DNA of 24,277 nt, from the NCBI GenBank assembly GCA_051744345.1, contig JBNJCW010000026.1, positions 1-24,277 of the forward strand. Direction: 5' to 3'. Source of the DNA: Halolacustris sp051744345 (GTDB taxonomy: Bacteria > Actinomycetota > Humimicrobiia > Humimicrobiales > Humimicrobiaceae). The notes beneath the pieces were generated by a model. It worked only from the letters and a program-made list of their open reading frames with translations. It had not been told where the DNA came from and made no database searches. Positions 7,802 through 14,823 of this stretch are shown here, in pieces (position 1 is the stretch's first letter; the number at the start of each line of letters is the position of its first letter). The position numbers and the translations under genes are program-made.

Positions 7802-8623
7802 ATGTATTCTAAAGTTTTTTTAGCCATTTTCATCCTGCTTATTGTCACCTACCTGGGTGTAGCTGTTTATCGGTTCGCCAACCAGTCGAGATTTGTTTAT
7901 TTTCCCATCAGAGATATAGCAGCTACTCCCCGTGATGCAGGCATGGATTATGAAGATATATATTTTCATACAGAAGACGGCGTCAAAATAAACGGTTGGT
8001 TTATACCGGAAGAAGGGAGCAGGTTTGTCCTGCTTCTATTTCATGGAAACGGGGGCAACATTTCCCACCGGCTGGAGCTTATAAGGGTATTTAAAAGCAT
8101 TGGCCTGTCTGTATTCATAATAGACTACCGGGGCTATGGCAATAGCCAGGGAAGCCCCACCGAAGAAGGGACTTACCTTGATGCACAGGCAGCGATGCGG
8201 TATCTGGAAGAGGACAGGGGCCTAAAAGAGGAAGAAATAGTTGTTTATGGAAGGTCGCTGGGAGGTGCAGTGGCAGCCCATATGGCTAGCTCCGGAAATC
8301 CTGCTGCCCTTATACTTGACTCTACTTTTACCTCCATAAAGGATATAGGCGCAGAGCTCTATCCTTTCCTGCCGGTGAGGAGATTTTTCAGGTTTGAATA
8401 TGATACCCTTGATTTTGTTTCCGGGCTAAATTGTCCGGTGCTGGTAATACACAGCAAGGATGATGAATATATACCTTACCAACATGCCCAAAGAATTTAT
8501 TCTGAGATAAAGACCCGCAAAGAAATAGTTGCCATAAAAGGTTCCCATAATGACGGCTTTCTAGTTTCCAGTGAACTCTACAGGGAAAAAATCAGTGAAT
8601 TTCTTAAGTTGACAAATCCTTAA
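7802..8623 (+). CDS. Membrane-anchored alpha/beta hydrolase (BEM46/ABHD13-like)
   Basis: 273-residue serine hydrolase tethered by one N-terminal membrane helix (about residues 5-23), with the catalytic domain following. Seen: the oxyanion segment LFHGNGGN (79-86), DYRGYGNSQG (108-117), the nucleophile elbow GRSLGG with S152, the acid in HSKDDEYIP (D220/D221) and H249 in KGSHNDGF. This matches the BEM46/ABHD13-like group, whose natural substrates are mostly unknown. It starts 2 nt after the stop of the PLP enzyme, implying one transcript. Downstream are three hairpins that probably end this operon. No lid domain insertion of any size is seen. The order and spacing of the triad are normal. Confidence 0.88.
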   Translation: MYSKVFLAIFILLIVTYLGVAVYRFANQSRFVYFPIRDIAATPRDAGMDYEDIYFHTEDGVKINGWFIPEEGSRFVLLLFHGNGGNISHRLELIRVFKSIGLSVFIIDYRGYGNSQGSPTEEGTYLDAQAAMRYLEEDRGLKEEEIVVYGRSLGGAVAAHMASSGNPAALILDSTFTSIKDIGAELYPFLPVRRFFRFEYDTLDFVSGLNCPVLVIHSKDDEYIPYQHAQRIYSEIKTRKEIVAIKGSHNDGFLVSSELYREKISEFLKLTNP

Positions 8624-8644
8624 AATATAATTAAAGTTATTATC

Positions 8645-8663
8645 AGTGCAGCGGTGCACTTTT
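8645..8663 (+). terminator. Short hairpin with T-tract after the alpha/beta hydrolase gene
   Basis: AGTGCA (8645-8650) pairs with TGCACT (8655-8660) across a GCGG loop and is followed by TTT. A weak intrinsic terminator, first of three consecutive hairpins. Confidence 0.4.
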
Positions 8664-8672
8664 AGACATAGA

Positions 8673-8702
8673 AGTCTTCTGTGATATGCAGAAGGCTTTT
8701 TT
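8673..8702 (+). terminator. Rho-independent terminator
   Basis: A 9-bp stem, AGTCTTCTG (8673-8681) with CAGAAGGCT (8689-8697) and one G-T pair, has a 7-nt loop and runs into TTTTTT (8697-8702). This is the best terminator in this spacer and probably closes the transcript carrying the PLP enzyme and the hydrolase. Confidence 0.75.
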
Positions 8703-8717
8703 ATTTTATAAGTGACA

Positions 8718-8757
8718 AAGAGGTCTTCGGATTATACGGAGGCCTCTTCTTCGTTTT
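8718..8757 (+). terminator. Third hairpin, terminator or leader structure before the Cys-rich gene
   Basis: AAGAGGTCTTCG (8718-8729) pairs with CGGAGGCCTCTT (8737-8748), a 12-bp stem with two G-T pairs and a 7-nt loop. It is followed by CTTCGTTTT, a poor T-tract. The SD of the small Cys-rich gene begins at 8758, so this hairpin could act as an attenuator for it. Confidence 0.45.
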
Positions 8758-8767
8758 AGGAGGGAAA

Positions 8768-8935
8768 ATGAGAGAGAAGGGCATCTGCGGAGCTTGCAGC
8801 AAGGATAAGCAGTGTAGATATATCAGGGTATACCCGGTTAACAATTGTGAGGAATACCAGGATTGGTATTGCGAACCACAGGAAAGAGGATATCCTTGTG
8901 TGGGTAGCTTTAGCCCTGCCGCAGAAACTAAATAA
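8768..8935 (+). CDS. Small Cys-rich protein, function unknown
   Basis: 55-residue protein starting MREKGICGACSKDKQCRY, with six cysteines (7, 10, 16, 27, 35 and 43). The first two form a CxxC pair, so metal or Fe-S binding is plausible but not shown. ATG 8768 is chosen because AGGAGGG lies 4-10 nt upstream; the open frame extends further up but that part would run through the terminator hairpins. No signal peptide or membrane segment. The gene is alone between the hairpins and the convergent zinc-ribbon gene. I do not recognise the family. The even spread of Cys and the strong ribosome site support a real gene. Confidence 0.6.
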   Translation: MREKGICGACSKDKQCRYIRVYPVNNCEEYQDWYCEPQERGYPCVGSFSPAAETK

Positions 8936-9051
8936 GGCAGGGGCCTGTTTTTAAAAAGGTTGGCCCAGGCACCTTGCAGCAGCAAAAAATTAGCAATTTT
9001 TCAACCATGCCCATTTAGAAAAATTTTTAGGCCGGCGACCTCTAAAATAAC

Positions 9052-9189
9052 TTATTTTTTACTGTCTTCTTCCTGTTGGTTTATTTGCTTGGTTAGCCTT
9101 ACCTTGAGTTTACAGTTTGAGCAGGTCATAAACCCTTTTTTAATATATGCCCCACATTCCGGGCAGTGCATCTCATCCTTTTTAGCCAT
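9052..9189 (-). CDS. Small zinc-ribbon protein
   Basis: 45-residue protein, MAKKDEMHCPECGAYIKKG at the N-terminus. Two CxxC knuckles (CPEC at 9-12 and CSNC at 23-26) form a zinc ribbon, followed by a basic, glutamine-rich tail. ATG 9189 is set by a strong GAGGAGG site 7 nt upstream; the open frame goes on to 9246 but without a ribosome site. A TATAAT box on the minus strand at 9216-9211 lies just upstream of the SD. Partners unknown; such ribbons may bind nucleic acid or protein. The gene is convergent with the Cys-rich gene, with 116 nt between them. Confidence 0.7.
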   Translation of the reverse strand: MAKKDEMHCPECGAYIKKGFMTCSNCKLKVRLTKQINQQEEDSKK

Positions 9190-9210
9190 AGCATATCCTC
9201 CTCGTTTGTT

Positions 9211-9216
9211 ATTATA
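9211..9216 (-). promoter_or_regulatory. -10 box for the zinc-ribbon gene
   Basis: TATAAT read on the minus strand, 22 nt before ATG 9189 and just upstream of the GAGGAGG ribosome site. No clear -35 is seen at the standard distance. Confidence 0.4.
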
Positions 9217-9271
9217 GCATCCCAATGAAAAAATTATTGCCTGCAAAGTATAAAGTTTGTTTTCTTTACAT

Positions 9272-9277
9272 TATAAT
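9272..9277 (+). promoter_or_regulatory. -10 box giving a leaderless mRNA for the PNPOx-like gene
   Basis: TATAAT with only 6 nt (ACCAGT) between it and ATG 9284. Transcription would start at or within a base or two of the ATG. There is no Shine-Dalgarno before this start, consistent with leaderless translation. The -35 region is poor. Confidence 0.5.
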
Positions 9278-9283
9278 ACCAGT

Positions 9284-9721
9284 ATGGACAAAAAAGAGGT
9301 AAAAAGTAAAATTAAGGAACTCCTTTACAGCCAGAGGCTTGCAGTGCTGGCTACCCAAAGCAGGGATTTTCCTTATACCAGCATAATAGTTTTCTGGGCA
9401 TCAGCCGATCTTAGCTATATAATCTTTGCCACCAGCAGAGATACCAGAAAATTCAGCTATATGGCGGAAAACAGGCTGGTTTCTTTATTGGTGGATGACC
9501 GCAGGGACAGGGATGATTTATTTAAAGTGTCTGCAGTAACCGCTATCGGTGAGGTCGAGGTAGTCGGTAAAAATGATGGACAGTATCCATTTTTTCTGAA
9601 AAAAAATCCCCGGCTTAAAGGTTTCCTGTCCTTGCCTTCGGTGGCAATGGTCAGGGTTAATATCATCAAGTATTACCTGGTTACCGAAATTGACAAGGTT
9701 TACCAGTTATCTATCCAGTAA
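9284..9721 (+). CDS. Pyridoxamine 5'-phosphate oxidase-like FMN-binding split-barrel protein
   Basis: 145-residue cytosolic protein beginning MDKKEVKSKIKELLYSQRLA. The order 'helix, then AVLATQSRDFPYTSIIVFWASADLS, then FATSRDTRKFSYMAENRLVSLLVDDR' is that of PNPOx-like split-barrel flavoproteins, which bind FMN, F420 or haem and act on small molecules. SRDTRKFSYM matches the region that contacts the cofactor phosphate. The track frame begins at TTG 9257, but ATG 9284 aligns with family starts, and a TATAAT box ends only 6 nt before it, so I favour a leaderless start there. It stands alone, divergent from the zinc-ribbon gene. The substrate is unknown. Confidence 0.78.
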   Translation: MDKKEVKSKIKELLYSQRLAVLATQSRDFPYTSIIVFWASADLSYIIFATSRDTRKFSYMAENRLVSLLVDDRRDRDDLFKVSAVTAIGEVEVVGKNDGQYPFFLKKNPRLKGFLSLPSVAMVRVNIIKYYLVTEIDKVYQLSIQ

Positions 9722-9732
9722 ATTAAATGATA

Positions 9733-9761
9733 TTGACAGAAGTATTTTTTTTACTTATTAT
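9733..9761 (+). promoter_or_regulatory. Near-consensus sigma70-type promoter for the cysteine desulfurase
   Basis: TTGACA (9733-9738), exactly 17 nt spacing, then TATTAT (9756-9761). This is one of the two best promoters in the window. The expected start is near 9768, giving a leader of about 28 nt with a weak AGGG ribosome site at 9786-9789. Confidence 0.75.
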
Positions 9762-9795
9762 CACTACTAATACTATAGAATAAATAGGGTATAAG

Positions 9796-10956
9796 ATGGA
9801 AAGTGTTTATTTAGATTATGCAGCTACAACCCCCTGCAGCAGAGAGGTGGTTGAAGATATGGCTGCTTACTGGAATAAAATTTACGGCAACCCGTCAAGC
9901 CTGCACAGTTATGGGGCTGAAGCCAGGCAGTCAGTAGAACAAAGCAGGGCAAGGATTGCAGAAATATTGGGGGCTGAAACCGATGAGATTATATTTACCA
10001 GCGGTGGAACCGAGTCCAATAATACTGCTTTAAAATCTGTGGCCTGGGCAAATGAGGGCAGGGGAAACCATATAATATCCACTGCTATAGAGCACCCTTC
10101 TGTCCTGGAGAGTTTAAGGTTTCTTGAAAAGTCGGGCTTTGAAGTAACTCTTATGGAAGTGGACAGCCATGGAAGAGTAGATGCAGAAGAGGTAGGAAAG
10201 GCTATTTGTGACCGGACCATAATGGTGTCGGTTATGCATGCCAACAATGAGATCGGTACCCTGCAGCCTATAGCAGAAATAGCTGATATAACCAGGGAAA
10301 AGGGAATAGTATTTCATACGGATGCAGTGCAGAGTGTGGGGCATGTACCTGTAAATGTCGGGAAGATGGGAGTAGGTCTTTTAAGTGCATCAGCCCATAA
10401 GTTTCATGGGCCCAAGGGTACAGGGTTTCTCTACATCAGGAAGGGCACCAGGATGGTCCCCTTTATGCATGGCGGAGGACAGGAAAAAGAGAGAAGGGCT
10501 TCTACTGAAAACACACCGACAATAGCCGGAATGGCCAGGGCCCTGGAGATAAGTGTAGAAAATATGGAGAGGGATGCCAGCAGAATCCGCTATCTCAGGG
10601 ATAAGCTGGAGCAGGAGATAAAAAAAAGTATATCTCATGTAAAATTTAACGGGCACCCTACAGAGAGGCTGCCCAATAATTTGAATTTATCTGTAAAGCA
10701 TATAGATGGCGAAGCCCTGGTTCTGAGACTGGACATGGAAGGGATTGCCTGTTCCACAGGCTCGGCATGTTCTTCTGAAAAAGGCGTTCCCTCCCATACC
10801 CTGGAAGCTGTTGGGCTTTCTGATGAGTGGATTCACGGCACTGTAAGGTTTAGCCTGGGCAAGCATAACAGCACCGAAGAGATACTATACTGTGCAAAAG
10901 CCCTGGGAAAAGTGGTGGGGGAGCTTAGGGAGATATCCCCCCTTTACGACATTTAG
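9796..10956 (+). CDS. Cysteine desulfurase (IscS/NifS group I)
   Basis: 386-residue PLP enzyme that removes sulfur from L-cysteine as a persulfide for Fe-S clusters, tRNA thiolation or cofactors. Seen: N-terminal YLDYAATTP, H100 in AIEHPSV, the PLP-holding D176/Q179 in HTDAVQS, the Schiff-base lysine K202 in SAHKFHGPKG, and the persulfide cysteine C325 in STGSACSSEKG. The long catalytic loop is that of group I (IscS/NifS) rather than SufS. No iscU, iscR or thiI gene is adjacent; the next genes encode SHOCT and PepSY-like membrane proteins starting 34 nt downstream. It has its own near-consensus promoter, so expression is probably constitutive or strong. The genome may house the scaffold elsewhere. 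Confidence 0.95.
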   Translation: MESVYLDYAATTPCSREVVEDMAAYWNKIYGNPSSLHSYGAEARQSVEQSRARIAEILGAETDEIIFTSGGTESNNTALKSVAWANEGRGNHIISTAIEHPSVLESLRFLEKSGFEVTLMEVDSHGRVDAEEVGKAICDRTIMVSVMHANNEIGTLQPIAEIADITREKGIVFHTDAVQSVGHVPVNVGKMGVGLLSASAHKFHGPKGTGFLYIRKGTRMVPFMHGGGQEKERRASTENTPTIAGMARALEISVENMERDASRIRYLRDKLEQEIKKSISHVKFNGHPTERLPNNLNLSVKHIDGEALVLRLDMEGIACSTGSACSSEKGVPSHTLEAVGLSDEWIHGTVRFSLGKHNSTEEILYCAKALGKVVGELREISPLYDI

Positions 10957-10990
10957 GATAATAATAATTAAAAAATAGGAGGAATATATT

Positions 10991-11245
10991 ATGATGTGGC
11001 CAAATATGATGAGCGGTTATCTATGGGGAGGAAATATAATAGGTATGCTGCTTGGATTGGTATTTTTTGTGCTTTTGGTAATAGGGATAATATTTTTAAT
11101 AGTATGGCTGGTAAAGAAGGTCGGAAGCCCTGATTCCGGAAGCAGAGTAGATGAGCCCCTGCAGATACTTAAAAACAGGTATGCCAGAGGTGAAATCAGC
11201 AGGGAAGAATACGAGCAGGCCAGAAAAGATATAGGCAGGGGATAG
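10991..11245 (+). CDS. SHOCT-domain small membrane protein
   Basis: 84-residue protein: a Met/Trp/Gly-rich N-terminus (MMWPNMMSGYLWGG), one long membrane helix (about residues 17-43) and a C-terminal SHOCT motif (LQILKNRYARGEISREEYEQ). SHOCT is a short C-terminal motif found in many small bacterial membrane or stress proteins, thought to mediate oligomerisation. AGGAGG at 10977-10982 is spaced 8 nt from ATG 10991. The next gene begins 2 nt after the stop, so the pair is probably co-translated. The Met-rich N-terminus is reminiscent of proteins linked to copper or envelope stress, but that is only a resemblance. Confidence 0.8.
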   Translation: MMWPNMMSGYLWGGNIIGMLLGLVFFVLLVIGIIFLIVWLVKKVGSPDSGSRVDEPLQILKNRYARGEISREEYEQARKDIGRG

Positions 11246-11247
11246 AG

Positions 11248-11898
11248 ATGAATAATGCAAGGAAATATCTGATAATAGGCCTGGTATTTATTTCCATTTC
11301 CCTAGCGGGTCTGATACTTCTTCAGGTACCAGGCCTTTTTGGTCAGACTTTTAGCCGGGGCAGCTCTGCCTGCGGCCGGGGAGGCAATTTCTGGGGGAAA
11401 AGTCAGTCAGATGCTTCTTATGATATGGCTTATGTTAAGGCGAGAGCAGAGGAGTACCTGGAGGGATATGAAGGCCTGGAAATTGTAGAGATTATGGAGT
11501 TCTCGGACAATTTCTATATCGAAGTATCAGAAGCTGATACAGGAGTTGGAGCAATGGAGCTTCTAATGGACAAAAGGTCAGGGAGAATAATGCCTGAATA
11601 CGGACCAAATATGATGTGGAACCTTAAGTACGGGATGCACCGGAGGACACCGATGAGCCGGAGTGGCCTTGAGATGGAGATATCTGAAGAGGAAGCAGTA
11701 GAGCTTGCAAACAGTTTCCTGGAAAGAAAGGCAGCGGGCGAAACCGCTCAGGAAGCAGAAAAATATTACGGGTATTATACCATTCACACGGTCACCGATT
11801 CAGGACAGATAGCAGGGATGCTCAGTGTAAACGGTTATACCGGTGATGTCTGGTACCATAACTGGCATGGCGTTTTTGTGGATATGGTTGAATACTAA
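11248..11898 (+). CDS. Membrane-anchored PepSY-like protein
   Basis: 216-residue protein with an N-terminal signal anchor (about residues 7-27) and an extracytoplasmic domain. The domain contains two beta-alpha repeats of the PepSY type: AYVKARAEEYLEGYEGLEI followed by a YIEVSEADTG strand, and EEAVELANSFLERKAAGE followed by YYTIHTVTDSGQIAGMLSVN ending in GYTGDVWYHNWHG. A Met-rich patch (YGPNMMWNLKYGMH) echoes the start of the upstream SHOCT protein, suggesting the two work together. Start ATG 11248 has AGGGG upstream. PepSY domains are usually inhibitory or sensory modules; the role here is unknown. A terminator lies 35 nt downstream. Confidence 0.7.
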   Translation: MNNARKYLIIGLVFISISLAGLILLQVPGLFGQTFSRGSSACGRGGNFWGKSQSDASYDMAYVKARAEEYLEGYEGLEIVEIMEFSDNFYIEVSEADTGVGAMELLMDKRSGRIMPEYGPNMMWNLKYGMHRRTPMSRSGLEMEISEEEAVELANSFLERKAAGETAQEAEKYYGYYTIHTVTDSGQIAGMLSVNGYTGDVWYHNWHGVFVDMVEY

Positions 11899-11933
11899 GG
11901 ACCTAGATTTAAAAACAAACAAACAAACAAATG

Positions 11934-11963
11934 AATAAAGGCTCCTCTCGGGGGCCTTTATTT
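11934..11963 (+). terminator. Rho-independent terminator of the desulfurase-SHOCT-PepSY stretch
   Basis: AATAAAGGCTCC (11934-11945) pairs with GGGGCCTTTATT (11951-11962), a 12-bp stem with one G-T pair and a 5-nt loop; the right arm ends in a T-rich tract. A short AAAC simple repeat (about 11912-11930) precedes it. Because the open frame of the next gene nominally begins at 11931, the terminator shows that its true start lies downstream. Confidence 0.8.
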
Positions 11964-11984
11964 ATGTACCAGCCAATTTTGTTA

Positions 11985-11990
11985 TATAAT
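11985..11990 (+). promoter_or_regulatory. -10 box giving a leaderless or near-leaderless mRNA for the GGDEF gene
   Basis: TATAAT, 9 nt before ATG 12000. There is no ribosome site between them. The -35 region overlaps the end of the upstream terminator and is weak. Confidence 0.5.
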
Positions 11991-11999
11991 AGAAATCAA

Positions 12000-13646
12000 A
12001 TGTTTATAACCAGGCCAAGAATTTTTAACAAGATAATAGCAATTGCTGTTATCGGAGCAGTACTTTACTGGTTCGCTGAATCAGTGATGGAGTACTTCTT
12101 GTTTAAAGACGGCAGCCTGATAAGCTATATTTTCCCTTCCCTGCCCCATGAAATATTTATGCGCTCTGCAGTGGTGGTGGTAATAATCATTTTGGGGGTG
12201 GTTATCCAGAAATCAGTTAATAAGGTTTTGGGCTATACCAGAAAAATTGACCACTTGAACCGGGTGCTCGGAGCCATAAGGGATGTGAACCAGCTTATCA
12301 CCCGAGAGCAGGATGTCCATAAGCTGTTATCGGAGATATGCAATATAATGATAAGGGACAGGGGCTATTATAATTGCTGGATTGCAGTAAGCGGGAAGGG
12401 GAAAGTAAGCGATGTTTACCATGCAGGCTTTGAGGGTGAAGGCGAGAGGTTAAGCGGCTACCTTAAAAGAGGCGGCCGTTTCCAGTGCATGGATAAGGTA
12501 TCGGACAAAGGTTTTACAGTAATTGAGAACCCCAAGAATTTGTGCGCAGAGTGTTTCCTGAAGGCTGGATACGAAGGCAGGGGAGCCTTCTGTGCCGAGC
12601 TTAAGCGGAAAAAAGTTTATGGGCATATGGTTCTATCGGTGCCGGGAGAGTATACAAAAGATAAAGAGGAGATAGACCTGTTTTTAGAAGTAGCAGGTGA
12701 TATTGCGTTTGCTCTGGAAAAAATAGAGCTTGAGGAATCTAAACAGGAGAGCGAAAAATTGATTGCCCAGACTGCACAGAAGTTTTTAGAGCTGTTCAAC
12801 TCCGTAACAGATGCTGTATTCATCCATGATTTTGAGGGAAATTTTCTGGAAGTAAATGATGAGGCATGCAGGAGGCTTGGCTATAGCAGGGAGGAATTTT
12901 TGAAAATGACCCCTGTGGATATAGATTCACCAAAATATGCGTCCAGGGTGAAAGAGAAAATCGAGCAGCTGAAAAACGAGGGGCATTTGTTTGCAGAAAG
13001 TGCACACATAACCAGGGGCGGGGCTGAAATCCCGGTGGAGCTTAACTCTAAAATTATCAACTATGAGGGCAGAAAAGCTATCCTTACAGTTGCCAGGGAT
13101 ATTACTGAAAGGAAAAAAGCCCAGGAAAAAATCAACCGCCTTATCTATTATGATTCGCTCACCGGCCTTCCCAACAGGAGGCTTTTTGATGACCGCATCA
13201 ACATGGCTATTGCTGATGCTCAGAGGAATAAAAAGAGGCTCGCTGTTTATATGCTGGATGTAGATGATTTTAAGGATATTAATGACAATATGGGTCATGC
13301 GGTTGGGGATATGCTTTTAAAATGGGTAGGGCAAAGAATTAAGAGGATAATCAGGAAAACGGATACCCTTGCCCGTCTGGGCGGAGATGAATTTATAATG
13401 CTGGTAACCGGCGTTGGTGACAATGGGAGTGTTGAAAGGGTTGCCCGGAAGGTAATTGATGTATTTGCCGGGCCGATTGACCTGGATGGCAGAAAGGTCA
13501 GCTCAACAGTCAGCATAGGTATTGCCCTGTATCCGGGTGATGGGAATACATCAGAAAAGCTTATTCGAAATGCGGATAAGGCGCTGTATAAGGTTAAGGG
13601 GAGGGGAAAGAATGATTTTGCCTTCTGCTCAAGTGAACCTATGTGA
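12000..13646 (+). CDS. Membrane-bound GAF-PAS-GGDEF diguanylate cyclase
   Basis: 548-residue c-di-GMP synthase. Two N-terminal membrane helices (about 11-28 and 57-72) flank a short loop with PSLPHEIFMR, a module common in sensor kinases. A GAF-like domain (about 87-245) contains CxxC-type cysteines (CAEC, 182-185), then a PAS domain (about 258-370) and GGDEF (about 380-540). GGDEF is intact (461-465), with an I-site RKTD (452-455) at the right distance, so an active, product-inhibited cyclase is expected. The frame opens earlier (11931), but that start is inside the terminator; ATG 12000 follows a TATAAT box by 9 nt. Its 3' end is 3 nt from the convergent MBL gene. The signal sensed is unknown. 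Confidence 0.9.
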   Translation: MFITRPRIFNKIIAIAVIGAVLYWFAESVMEYFLFKDGSLISYIFPSLPHEIFMRSAVVVVIIILGVVIQKSVNKVLGYTRKIDHLNRVLGAIRDVNQLITREQDVHKLLSEICNIMIRDRGYYNCWIAVSGKGKVSDVYHAGFEGEGERLSGYLKRGGRFQCMDKVSDKGFTVIENPKNLCAECFLKAGYEGRGAFCAELKRKKVYGHMVLSVPGEYTKDKEEIDLFLEVAGDIAFALEKIELEESKQESEKLIAQTAQKFLELFNSVTDAVFIHDFEGNFLEVNDEACRRLGYSREEFLKMTPVDIDSPKYASRVKEKIEQLKNEGHLFAESAHITRGGAEIPVELNSKIINYEGRKAILTVARDITERKKAQEKINRLIYYDSLTGLPNRRLFDDRINMAIADAQRNKKRLAVYMLDVDDFKDINDNMGHAVGDMLLKWVGQRIKRIIRKTDTLARLGGDEFIMLVTGVGDNGSVERVARKVIDVFAGPIDLDGRKVSSTVSIGIALYPGDGNTSEKLIRNADKALYKVKGRGKNDFAFCSSEPM

Positions 13647-13649
13647 TGC

Positions 13650-14420
13650 TTAAAGTTTTACAGCCATAAAATCTTTTGCCAGACCCGCCCTGTATTTTTT
13701 TGTTAAATCTCCAAGCTCCTTCTTTTCCTGCCTGCTCCAATGGGGATAGATATGGGTTATGAGCACTTTTTTGGGGTTTGCCTTCTTTATGAGGGTATCA
13801 ATATCCCTGGGGCACATATGCCCCTCAAATTTCCTGTCATTGGGAAAAGAGCATTCGCACAGGAGGAGGTCGCAGTTTGCGGCAAGTTTTACAAGGCTGG
13901 CATCCAGGCCGGCATCACCGCTGTAGGCAAGGGTTTTGCCCCGGAAGGAAAAACGGAAACCCACGCTGTCCTGGGTATGGGCAACCCTTCTGCATTCAAT
14001 GGCTATATTGCCTAAAATGATAGGGCCATTTGATGTGCTGCGGAGGTTTACCCTCAGCCTTTTGTTATCCGGGCTTATGGAATCACCGTAAAATGAGAGA
14101 AGCTGCCGGTAGAAATCCAGGACTTTTTGGGGTGCCATGATGGTCAATTCTCTTGTCTTTTTTTTAAGGGAGGGATCCCATTTAAGGGAGTGCAGAAGGG
14201 GTAGGAGGTCAGAGATATGGTCGGGATGGTGGTGGCTGTAGCAGACGGTATCGATGGAGTCCACACTTACCCCAGTTTTTGCCAGCCTGTAAAGCGTACC
14301 GCTGCCGCTTTCAAGGAGTATGGTCTTGCCGCCGGCTTCTAAAACGTAACCGGGGCAGCCTTTATTGCGGTTAATTGCCGTGGTTCCGCAGCCAAGAACT
14401 GTAAAAAGAAAATCATCCAT
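13650..14420 (-). CDS. MBL-fold metallo-hydrolase (RNase Z/arylsulfatase-like)
   Basis: 256-residue metallo-beta-lactamase-fold hydrolase. The metal motif HxHxDH is present (YSHHHPDHISD: H63, H65, D67, H68), as are H148 (VAHTQDSVGF), D169 (YSGDAG) and H223 (ITHIYP). The layout matches ribonuclease Z and related phosphodiesterase or arylsulfatase-like proteins. The long flexible arm of true RNase Z is absent or short, so a nucleotide, lipid or small-molecule substrate is possible. Start ATG 14420 has no Shine-Dalgarno; a TATAAT box lies 10 nt upstream, so the mRNA would be nearly leaderless. It converges on the diguanylate cyclase gene with a 3-nt gap and no terminator between. Confidence 0.85.
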   Translation of the reverse strand: MDDFLFTVLGCGTTAINRNKGCPGYVLEAGGKTILLESGSGTLYRLAKTGVSVDSIDTVCYSHHHPDHISDLLPLLHSLKWDPSLKKKTRELTIMAPQKVLDFYRQLLSFYGDSISPDNKRLRVNLRSTSNGPIILGNIAIECRRVAHTQDSVGFRFSFRGKTLAYSGDAGLDASLVKLAANCDLLLCECSFPNDRKFEGHMCPRDIDTLIKKANPKKVLITHIYPHWSRQEKKELGDLTKKYRAGLAKDFMAVKL

Positions 14421-14430
14421 AGTGATTTAA

Positions 14431-14460
14431 ATTATATTCCAAACAGGCGGTTTATGTAAC
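14431..14460 (-). promoter_or_regulatory. Promoter of the MBL-fold gene, nearly leaderless
   Basis: On the minus strand: GTTACA (14460-14455), 18 nt, TATAAT (14436-14431), then 10 nt to ATG 14420. Only a few untranslated bases are expected, and no ribosome site is seen. Confidence 0.55.
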
Positions 14461-14548
14461 GGTACTAATTTTCGGCAAATTGATGTTAGTTTTTGAATTT
14501 GATAATCTGAAATAGGCGGTATTGGTAAAAATATTTGAAGGGATAGAT

Positions 14549-14779
14549 ATGAGTGAAAAAGAATTACTGCTAAAAAGGATGAAAGAACAGATAAAGCAAT
14601 GGGACGCAGAAGTCTTAAGCCTGAAAAAGAAACTTGATGGGGCAGAAGGGCAAACCAGGCAAAAAATCGATGCTGATATAAGAAAAATTGAAGACAGGAT
14701 TGTGGAAAACAAGGAGAAAATCAATAACCTTGAAAAAGAGGTAGAAAAGGAAGAGAGAACGCCGCCCTACCAGCGTTAG
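14549..14779 (+). CDS. Small coiled-coil protein
   Basis: 76-residue, highly charged protein that is one continuous helical coiled coil (Leu/Ile heptads from about residue 5 to 70) with a short PPYQR tail. Opening residues MSEKELLLKRMKEQIKQWDA resemble small coiled-coil proteins annotated in cyanobacteria and others as sll1863-like stress proteins. ATG 14549 is chosen because AAGGGA sits 5 nt upstream; the open frame to TTG 14522 lacks a ribosome site. A weak promoter-like pair TTGATG-17-TAATCT lies at 14480-14508. It is immediately upstream of the OLE RNA promoter, but nothing shows a functional link. Function unknown. Confidence 0.65.
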   Translation: MSEKELLLKRMKEQIKQWDAEVLSLKKKLDGAEGQTRQKIDADIRKIEDRIVENKEKINNLEKEVEKEERTPPYQR

Positions 14780-14788
14780 GTGCGGATA

Positions 14789-14817
14789 TTGAGAAAAAAA
14801 AGCGATTATGATATAAA
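14789..14817 (+). promoter_or_regulatory. Promoter of the OLE RNA
   Basis: TTGAGA (14789-14794), 17 nt, TATAAA (14812-14817): five of six bases match consensus in each box. The predicted start is about 14824, some 27 nt before the 5' strand of the RNA's closing helix. The promoter lies entirely in the spacer after the coiled-coil gene. Confidence 0.7.
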
Positions 14818-14823
14818 TATCTA

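Noticed and set aside
8936..9051. Bidirectional terminator between the Cys-rich and zinc-ribbon genes
   Set aside because: AAAAATT-AGC-AATTTTT at 8985-9001 is symmetric but has no G-C pairs, and AGGC/GCCT at about 8937 is only 4 bp; neither is strong enough to call.
11931..11999. Upstream start of the GAF-PAS-GGDEF gene
   Set aside because: The first codons fall in a 12-bp terminator stem; TATAAT lies between this ATG and the ATG at 12000.
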